Shown here in pieces: positions 58,473-64,000 of a stretch of DNA of 64,000 bases. This DNA is from Pseudomonas aylmerensis. GTDB lineage: Bacteria; Pseudomonadota; Gammaproteobacteria; Pseudomonadales; Pseudomonadaceae. The position numbers and the translations under genes are program-made. Positions within the stretch are counted from its first letter, which is position 1; each line of letters opens with the position of its first letter. The stretch lies in NCBI RefSeq assembly GCF_001702265.1, contig NZ_MAUE01000016.1, positions 1 through 64,000 on the forward strand. Direction: 5' to 3'. The notes beneath the pieces are model-generated. The model made no database searches, was not told the origin of the DNA, and saw nothing but the letters and a program-made list of their open reading frames with translations.

Positions 58473-59675
58473 ATGCAGCGTCGTACGTTGTTGAAAGCCA
58501 GTCTCACCGCCGCCGCCGCCCTCAGCCTTCCGCTGAGCGTGCGTTCGGCATTCGCCGCCGAGCCCTTTACCTTTTACGGCCTCAAGTCCATGTCCGGCGC
58601 CTTTGCCAGCTATGGCAAGTTTGCCGACATGGGTTCGCGGCTGGCGGTGGAGCAGCACCCCGAAGTGCTCGGTCGCCCGCTGAACTACAAGGTGATCGAC
58701 ACCGAAGGCAACGCCGGCAAGGCAGTGCGCAAGGTCCAGGAAGCCATCCAGCAGGACGGCGCGCGGTTCTTCCAGGGGTGCACGCTGTCGTCGTCGGCGC
58801 TGGCCGTGGCCAAGGAAGTGGACAAGGTCGGCGGCGTGTTCATGACCCCGGTGGGTGCCGACGAAGTCACCGGCAAGGACTGTAACAAGGCGACGTTCCG
58901 CTGGTCGGTGCCGACCTACGGCGCGATCCGCGAAACCATGGTGCCGCTGATCAAGCTGCTGCCGGACGCCAAGCGCTGGTACACCATCACCCCGCAATAC
59001 GTGTTCGGTGAAGCCCTGCTCGAAGGCGCCAAAAATGTCCTCAAGGAACACGGCCTGGAGCACGTGGGCAACAGCTATCACTCGTTGCAGGAACAGGAAT
59101 TCTCCGGCTACCTGACCAACGCCATCTCCACCAAGCCCGACGTGCTGGTGCTGCTGAATTTCGGCAGCCAGTCGTCCAACACCCTGCGCCAGGCGGTGAA
59201 CTTCGGCATCAAGGAGCGCATGAAAGTGCTGCTGGTGTGGTCTGCCGGTCTCGATCAATTCCAGGAACTGGGCAGCGATGTGCTCGAAGGCGTGTACCTC
59301 GGCGCGCAGTACTGGCACCAGGTCGACACCCCGCTCAACCGCGAGCTGGTCAAGCTGACCCAGGCCAAGTACGGCATCAACCCCACCTACCCGCTGGCCG
59401 CTGACTACATCAGCACCAAGGTCATGCTCGAAACCATCATCGCCACCGGCAGCTTCGACGGGCCGACCGTGGCCAAGGCCATGCAGGGCCTGAGCTACGA
59501 AGGCCCGACCGGCAAGGAATCGATCCGCGCCGGCGACCACCAGGTGATCAAGGACTACTACCTGCTGATCGGCAAGGCCGCCGGCGACATGGCCGACAAG
59601 GACGACCTGGCCAAGGTGCTCAGCGCCGGCCAGTCCTTCCCGCCGGTGGACGCCACGGGCTGCACGCTCGCCTGA
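58473..59675 (+). CDS. Liv-type ABC transporter substrate-binding protein
   Basis: A 400-residue periplasmic binding protein of the leucine/amide family (Peripla_BP_6). The start MQRRTLLKASLTAAAALSLPLSVRSAFA has a twin-arginine-like signal. Core segments are FYGLKSMSGAFASYGKFADMG, QGCTLSSSALAVAKEVDKVGGVFMTP and the C-terminal IRAGDHQVIKDYYLLIGKA. A GGGAG precedes the ATG. The following permeases and hydrolase suggest a ureido or amide ligand rather than leucine. Confidence 0.9.
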   Translation: MQRRTLLKASLTAAAALSLPLSVRSAFAAEPFTFYGLKSMSGAFASYGKFADMGSRLAVEQHPEVLGRPLNYKVIDTEGNAGKAVRKVQEAIQQDGARFFQGCTLSSSALAVAKEVDKVGGVFMTPVGADEVTGKDCNKATFRWSVPTYGAIRETMVPLIKLLPDAKRWYTITPQYVFGEALLEGAKNVLKEHGLEHVGNSYHSLQEQEFSGYLTNAISTKPDVLVLLNFGSQSSNTLRQAVNFGIKERMKVLLVWSAGLDQFQELGSDVLEGVYLGAQYWHQVDTPLNRELVKLTQAKYGINPTYPLAADYISTKVMLETIIATGSFDGPTVAKAMQGLSYEGPTGKESIRAGDHQVIKDYYLLIGKAAGDMADKDDLAKVLSAGQSFPPVDATGCTLA

Positions 59676-59736
59676 CCCGCTGACTCGCTAAACACGACAG
59701 GGCCGCGTTCGCGGCCGCCTGTCCGAGGGTTTCTGC

Positions 59737-60597
59737 ATGCTTAATCTTTATCTGTTCCAGATACTCAACGGCCTGGGATTGGGGATGATCTACTTCCTGA
59801 TCGCGGTCGGGCTGACGATCATTTTCGGCCTGCTCAACTTCGTCAACTTCGCCCACGGTGCGTTCTTCCTGCTGGGCGCCTACATCTGCTACACCGCCGT
59901 GAGCCTCACCGGCAACTTCTGGCTGGCCCTGCTGATCGCGCCGCTGGTGGTGGCTGCGTTGGCGTGGGTGATCGAGCGCCTGTTAATCCAACGGATTTAC
60001 CACCTGCCACACATGTTCCAGATCCTCGTCACCCTGGGGATCGCGCTGATCATCCAGGAAGCCAGCGTGATGATCTGGGGCCCGGTGGGCAAGAGCGTCG
60101 CCGTGCCGGAACTGCTGCGCGGGGTGCTGGTGGTCGGCGACTTCGTCTACCCCTACTACCGCCTGTTCCTCATCGTGTTTTCCGGGCTGGTCGGCCTGGG
60201 CCTGTGGCTGCTGCTGGAACGCACGCGCTTCGGCGCACTGGTGCGCGCCGGCAGTGAAAGCACCGAAACCGTGTCGCTGCTGGGCACGAATATCTTCCGC
60301 CTGTTTTCCATGACCTTCGCCCTCGGCGTGGCGCTGGCCGGTGTCGCCGGCGTGCTGTTTGCGCCGTTGCGCGGCGCGCAGCCCTTTGTCGGCCCGGAGA
60401 TCCTCGGCGTGGCCTTCGTGGTCGTGGTGATCGGCGGCATGGGCTCGTTCAGCGGTGCGCTGGTCGGCGGTTTGCTGGTCGGCGTGGTGCAGAGCCTGAT
60501 GACCACACTCTGGCCCCAAGGCGCGAGCCTGATGATCTACGGCGCAATGGCCGTGGTGATTCTGGTACGCCCTTACGGCCTGTTCGGGAGAGCCTGA
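59737..60597 (+). CDS. livH: Liv-type ABC transporter permease (LivH)
   Basis: A 286-residue LivH-type permease with eight to nine membrane segments, including NGLGLGMIYFLIAVGLTIIFGLLNFVNFAHGAFF near the start and VVVIGGMGSFSGALVGGLLVG at the C-terminal side. It precedes livM with one base between, so they are translated together. Confidence 0.92.
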   Translation: MLNLYLFQILNGLGLGMIYFLIAVGLTIIFGLLNFVNFAHGAFFLLGAYICYTAVSLTGNFWLALLIAPLVVAALAWVIERLLIQRIYHLPHMFQILVTLGIALIIQEASVMIWGPVGKSVAVPELLRGVLVVGDFVYPYYRLFLIVFSGLVGLGLWLLLERTRFGALVRAGSESTETVSLLGTNIFRLFSMTFALGVALAGVAGVLFAPLRGAQPFVGPEILGVAFVVVVIGGMGSFSGALVGGLLVGVVQSLMTTLWPQGASLMIYGAMAVVILVRPYGLFGRA

Positions 60598-60598
60598 G

Positions 60599-61609
60599 AT
60601 GAGCGAGAAAAATCCGCTGCCGTTTGCCAAGACCCAATCCAAAGCCATGTTGCTGTGGGTACTCGCGGTGCTGATCGGCCTGCCCTTGGTGCTGCCCTCG
60701 GCGACCCTGGCCACCGAGATCCTGATCTTTGCCATGGCCGCCCTCGCCTGCAACCTGTTGCTCGGCTACACCGGGCTGCTGTCGTTCGGCCAAGGCATCT
60801 TCTTCGGCGCCGGCGCCTATTGCGCGGCGCTGCTGATGATTCATCTGCAACTGGGCCTGTTCACCGCGTTGCTCGGCGCTGCCGTGGCCGGTGGCTTCCT
60901 GGCCTTGCTGGTGGGCGCCCTGGCGATCCGGCGCACTGGCATCTACTTCGTGATGCTGACCTTGGCGTTCAGCCAGATGGCCTACTTCGTGGCCTACACC
61001 TTGAGTGACTGGACCGGTGGCGACAACGGCCTGCTCAGCGTGCCGCGCCCGGAAATCCGCCTCGGCGACACCGTGCTGCTGTCGCTGGCCGACGCCCGTG
61101 CGTTCTATGGGTTTGTCGCGGTGCTGTTCCTGCTGATCTTCATCGGCGCACGCCGGGTGATCGCTTCGCCATTCGGCAGCACGCTGATGGCGATCCGCGA
61201 AAATGAAACCCGCGCCTCGGCCATCGGCTACGACACCCGCCACTTCAAGATCCTGGTGTTCGTGCTGTCCGGCGCGGTCACCGGCATCGCCGGCGCGCTG
61301 TACGCGATGCTGCTGCACTTCGTGCCGCTGTCGAATATCGACCTGGCGATGTCCGAGAACATCCTGATCATGACCATCGTCGGCGGCACCGGCTCGCTGT
61401 TCGGCTCATTGCTGGGGGCCGGTTCCATCGTGCTGCTGGGGGATTTTCTCTCCGACCTGTGGCCGCGCTGGCTGATGTTGCTGGGGGTGATCCTGATCCT
61501 GGTGGTGATCTTCATGCGCGGCGGGTTGTGGGGAGGCCTGGCGTCGCTGTTCGAGAAGGTGCGAGGCCCGCGCAAGGCCGCTGTCATCACCAAGGAGGAA
61601 GTGCTATGA
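60599..61609 (+). CDS. livM: Liv-type ABC transporter permease (LivM)
   Basis: A 336-residue LivM-type permease. It shows GYTGLLSFGQGIFFGAGAYC, FGSTLMAIRENETRASAIGYDT and LIMTIVGGTGSLFGSLLGA. ATG at 60599. It ends in ATGA overlap with livG, with AAGGAGGA before that start. Confidence 0.92.
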   Translation: MSEKNPLPFAKTQSKAMLLWVLAVLIGLPLVLPSATLATEILIFAMAALACNLLLGYTGLLSFGQGIFFGAGAYCAALLMIHLQLGLFTALLGAAVAGGFLALLVGALAIRRTGIYFVMLTLAFSQMAYFVAYTLSDWTGGDNGLLSVPRPEIRLGDTVLLSLADARAFYGFVAVLFLLIFIGARRVIASPFGSTLMAIRENETRASAIGYDTRHFKILVFVLSGAVTGIAGALYAMLLHFVPLSNIDLAMSENILIMTIVGGTGSLFGSLLGAGSIVLLGDFLSDLWPRWLMLLGVILILVVIFMRGGLWGGLASLFEKVRGPRKAAVITKEEVL

Positions 61610-62355
61610 GCATCCTGCTGGAAACCAAAGACCTGGAACTGGCCTACGGCGCGTTCCATGCGGTGAATGGCGTGAACCTCAAGGTCGAAGCCGGCACCAT
61701 CCACACCATCATCGGCCCCAATGGCGCGGGCAAGACCAGCCTGTTTCATTGCCTGACCGGTGAGCGCCAGGCCACTGCCGGGGCGATCCATTTCGACGGC
61801 AAGAACCTGATGCGCAAGCCCGCCCACGGCCGCGTCGGCCTGGGCATGGCGCGCTCGTTCCAGCTCACCAGCCTGTTCCAGAACCTCAGCGTGCGCGAGA
61901 ACCTGCGCCTGGCCGCCCAAGGCCGCGACGGTGCCCGCGCGCTGAACTTCTGGCGCCGGGTCGACAGCAAGCGCGAACACCTGGAGATGGCCGACCAGGT
62001 GCTTGAACGCCTGCAGCTCAGCGCGCGTGCCGACACCTTGGCCGGCGAGCTTTCCCATGGCCAGCAACGCGTGCTGGAGGTGGGCATGTCGATCTGCTCG
62101 AAACCGAAACTGTTGATGCTCGACGAGCCCACCTCGGGCATGGGCATCGATGACATTCCGATCATGACCCAGCTGATCAGCGACCTCGGCCGCGACCACA
62201 CGGTGCTGCTGATCGAACACAACATGAGCATCGTCATGTCGATCAGCCAACGCATCACGGTGATGAGCCATGGGCAGATCCTGGTGGAAGGCACACCGGA
62301 ATTCGTGCGGGCCGATGAACGTGTGCGCACGGCTTATCTTGGGGAGGCTGCCTGA
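61606..62355 (+). CDS. livG: Liv-type ABC transporter ATPase (LivG)
   Basis: A 249-residue ATPase. Walker A GPNGAGKTS (about residue 38), signature LSHGQQRVLEVG, Walker B LLMLDEPTSGMG, and H-loop LIEHNMSIVMS. ATG overlaps the livM stop. The C-terminus has GTPEFVRADERVRTAYLGE, typical of LivG. Ends in a one-base overlap with livF. Confidence 0.93.
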   Translation: MSILLETKDLELAYGAFHAVNGVNLKVEAGTIHTIIGPNGAGKTSLFHCLTGERQATAGAIHFDGKNLMRKPAHGRVGLGMARSFQLTSLFQNLSVRENLRLAAQGRDGARALNFWRRVDSKREHLEMADQVLERLQLSARADTLAGELSHGQQRVLEVGMSICSKPKLLMLDEPTSGMGIDDIPIMTQLISDLGRDHTVLLIEHNMSIVMSISQRITVMSHGQILVEGTPEFVRADERVRTAYLGEAA

Positions 62356-63050
62356 TGCTGATCGTCGACAATATCCATTCCTACTACGACAAGAGCCACG
62401 TGCTCGAAGGCGTGTCGCTGACCGTCAACCCCGGCGAGCTGGTGACGCTGCTGGGGCGCAACGGCGCCGGCAAGACCACCACGCTGCGCAGCATTCTCGG
62501 GATCATCTGCCCGCGCCAGGGCCAGATTCACTTCAATGGCCAGGCACTGGTGGGCCAGAAAATCTTTGAAATCGCGCGCCAGGGCCTGGCGCTGGTGCCG
62601 GAGAACCGCGGGATTTTCCGCCTGCTCACCGTCGAGGAAAACCTGCGCATCGCCGCGCGCAAGACCAGCCGCTGGCAGCTGGAAGACGTCTACGGCATGT
62701 TCCCGCGCCTCAAGGAGCGGCGCAAAAACGCCGGCCGCGCGCTGTCCGGCGGCGAGCAGCAGATGCTCGCCATCGCCCGCGCCCTGCTCAACGATCCCAA
62801 GCTGCTGATCCTCGACGAACCCACCGAAGGCCTCGCCCCGGTGATCGTCGACGAGTTGGTGAAGATCCTGCGCAAGGTCAAGGACGACGGCCTCCCCGTG
62901 CTGCTGGTGGAACAGAACCTGATGGTCTGCGACAAGCTCGCTGACCGCCATTACGTGCTCGAACAGGGCCGCGTGGTCTACGAGGGCAGCGCCGCCGCCT
63001 TCCGCGCCGACCCGACCATCAAGAACCGCTACCTGGCCCTGAGCGCCTGA
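62355..63050 (+). CDS. livF: Liv-type ABC transporter ATPase (LivF)
   Basis: A 231-residue ATPase of LivF type. Walker A GRNGAGKTT, LALVPENRGIFRLLTVEENL, signature LSGGEQQMLAIARAL, Walker B LLILDEPTEGLAP, and LLVEQNLMVCDKLAD. The Gly-Glu in the signature and the PENR block are LivF traits. It starts in a TGATG overlap with livG. Confidence 0.93.
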   Translation: MLIVDNIHSYYDKSHVLEGVSLTVNPGELVTLLGRNGAGKTTTLRSILGIICPRQGQIHFNGQALVGQKIFEIARQGLALVPENRGIFRLLTVEENLRIAARKTSRWQLEDVYGMFPRLKERRKNAGRALSGGEQQMLAIARALLNDPKLLILDEPTEGLAPVIVDELVKILRKVKDDGLPVLLVEQNLMVCDKLADRHYVLEQGRVVYEGSAAAFRADPTIKNRYLALSA

Positions 63051-63063
63051 CCGGAGAACACTG

Positions 63064-64000
63064 ATGAATAGCTTTGCGCAACCGCTCCAGAGCAATGCCC
63101 CACTGATCAATCGCGACCGCCTGTGGCAATCGCTGATGGACCTCGCCCAGCTCGGCGCCACGGTCAAGGGCGGCGTGTGCCGCCTGGCCCTCACCGATCT
63201 CGATCGCCAGGCCCGAGATTTGTTTGTGCAGTGGTGCGAGGCCGCCGGGTGCAGCGTGAGTGTCGACGCCATCGGCAATATTTTTGCGCGTCGCCCTGGG
63301 CGCAACCCGGCCCTGGCGCCGGTGATGACTGGCAGCCATATCGACACCCAGCCTACCGGTGGCAAGTTCGACGGCTGCTACGGGGTGATGGCCGGGCTGG
63401 AAGTGATCCGCACCCTCAATGACCTCAACATCGAAACCCAGGCGCCGATCGAGGTGGTGGTCTGGACCAACGAGGAAGGCTCGCGCTTTCCGCCCTGCAT
63501 GATGGGCTCCGGGGTGTTTGCCGGGAAATTCGACCTGCAGGACACGCTCGACAAGCTCGACGACCAGGGCCTGTCGGTGGGCGCCGAGCTGCAGCGCATC
63601 GGCTATGCCGGTTCCCGTGCGGTGCTCGGCCATCCCGTGGGGGCGTATTTCGAGGCGCATATCGAACAGGGTCCGGTGCTGGAAGACCAGGCCACCACGA
63701 TTGGTGTGGTGATGGGTTGCCTGGGCCAGAAGTGGTTCGACCTGACCCTCACCGGCGTCGAAGCCCACGCCGGCCCGACGCCGATGCACCTGCGCAAGGA
63801 CGCCCTGGTCGGCGCCGCCGAGGTGGTCAGCGCGGTCAACCGCATCGCTCACCAGCAGCAACCTCACGCCTGTGGCACCGTCGGCTGCCTGAGCCTGCAC
63901 CCCGGCTCGCGCAATGTGATTCCCGGCCAGGTGCACATGACCCTCGACTTGCGCCACCTGCATGCGGACAAGCTGCAAGCGATGGTCGATGAAGTGCGCA
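63064..64000 (+). CDS. M20-family Zn amidohydrolase (N-carbamoyl-amino acid / ureido hydrolase), truncated by the window end
   Basis: An open frame of at least 312 residues, 3' end outside the window. It starts MNSFAQPLQSNAPLINRDRLW and shows M20 metal sites: MTGSHIDTQPTGGKFDGCYG (His and Asp) and WTNEEGSRFPP (catalytic Glu), then YFEAHIEQGPVLE and GVEAHAGPTPMHLRKDAL. The family includes N-carbamoyl-L-amino acid hydrolase, beta-ureidopropionase and allantoate amidohydrolase; the choice cannot be made here. It is the last gene of the Liv operon and would use the imported compound. Confidence 0.88.
   Translation, partial: MNSFAQPLQSNAPLINRDRLWQSLMDLAQLGATVKGGVCRLALTDLDRQARDLFVQWCEAAGCSVSVDAIGNIFARRPGRNPALAPVMTGSHIDTQPTGGKFDGCYGVMAGLEVIRTLNDLNIETQAPIEVVVWTNEEGSRFPPCMMGSGVFAGKFDLQDTLDKLDDQGLSVGAELQRIGYAGSRAVLGHPVGAYFEAHIEQGPVLEDQATTIGVVMGCLGQKWFDLTLTGVEAHAGPTPMHLRKDALVGAAEVVSAVNRIAHQQQPHACGTVGCLSLHPGSRNVIPGQVHMTLDLRHLHADKLQAMVDEVR

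Overview
The window is GC-rich and reads as a chromosomal segment of a Pseudomonas, most likely of the P. fluorescens group. The evidence is a pvdA/fpvI/pvdR-pvdT-opmQ pyoverdine block, an exaA/erc ethanol-oxidation regulon, a bkdR-bkdA1A2B-lpdV operon, and many copies of the Pseudomonas REP sequence built on GTGGGAGCGGGCTTGC. No rRNA, tRNA or CRISPR array was seen. Apart from one IS at the left edge the content is ordinary catabolic, transport, respiratory and siderophore genes.

Layout. 1-1244: a complete IS3-family element inserted in a REP. 1644-8706: hexuronate use, with an OprD-type porin, uronate dehydrogenase, aldarolactonase, a three-part TRAP transporter and an aldose 1-epimerase, probably under a FadR-type regulator encoded elsewhere. 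8746-13163: a membrane fusion protein plus DHA2 efflux pair and a DASS/SLC13 carboxylate transporter. 13250-27950: the ethanol-oxidation island, with hybrid kinase, ErcA-like Fe-alcohol dehydrogenase, a stand-alone pqqA of 23 codons, aldehyde dehydrogenase, two quinoprotein relay proteins, cytochrome c, a PQQ alcohol dehydrogenase with Ca-type active-site residues, a pentapeptide protein, two LuxR-type response regulators, a C-x3-C-W protein, and a NahK/NosP-like kinase and FIST pair. 28071-31466: sulfide/persulfide detoxification (TauE, SQR, BigR-like repressor, persulfide dioxygenase), followed by a tandem amplification of REPs and the dioxygenase 3' end.

32280-39146: branched-chain amino acid catabolism (bkd operon and ilvE). 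39264-40160: a double-GNAT acetyltransferase. 40446-46507: a probable citrulline/ornithine module (CtlX-like hydrolase, ornithine cyclodeaminase, polar amino-acid ABC transporter, Lrp regulator). 46508-47550: a tandem array of about 180-bp REP units. 47551-49649: a two-gene putative DNA-repair operon (radical SAM plus DUF4130) with a LexA-like operator just upstream. 49786-57387: pyoverdine genes with two PvdS-type promoters and a Fur-like box, then a degenerate alpha/beta hydrolase. 57495-64000: an FCD-type GntR regulator, a Liv-type ABC transporter and an M20 N-carbamoyl/ureido amidohydrolase cut by the window end.

The observations most worth following are the LexA-type operator on the radical SAM/DUF4130 operon, a response regulator whose phospho-acceptor Asp is Gly, a 17-18 bp motif repeated at three promoters of the ethanol island, the repeated gene end after the persulfide dioxygenase, a gene whose C-terminus is written by a REP, and the alpha/beta hydrolase that has lost its nucleophile.
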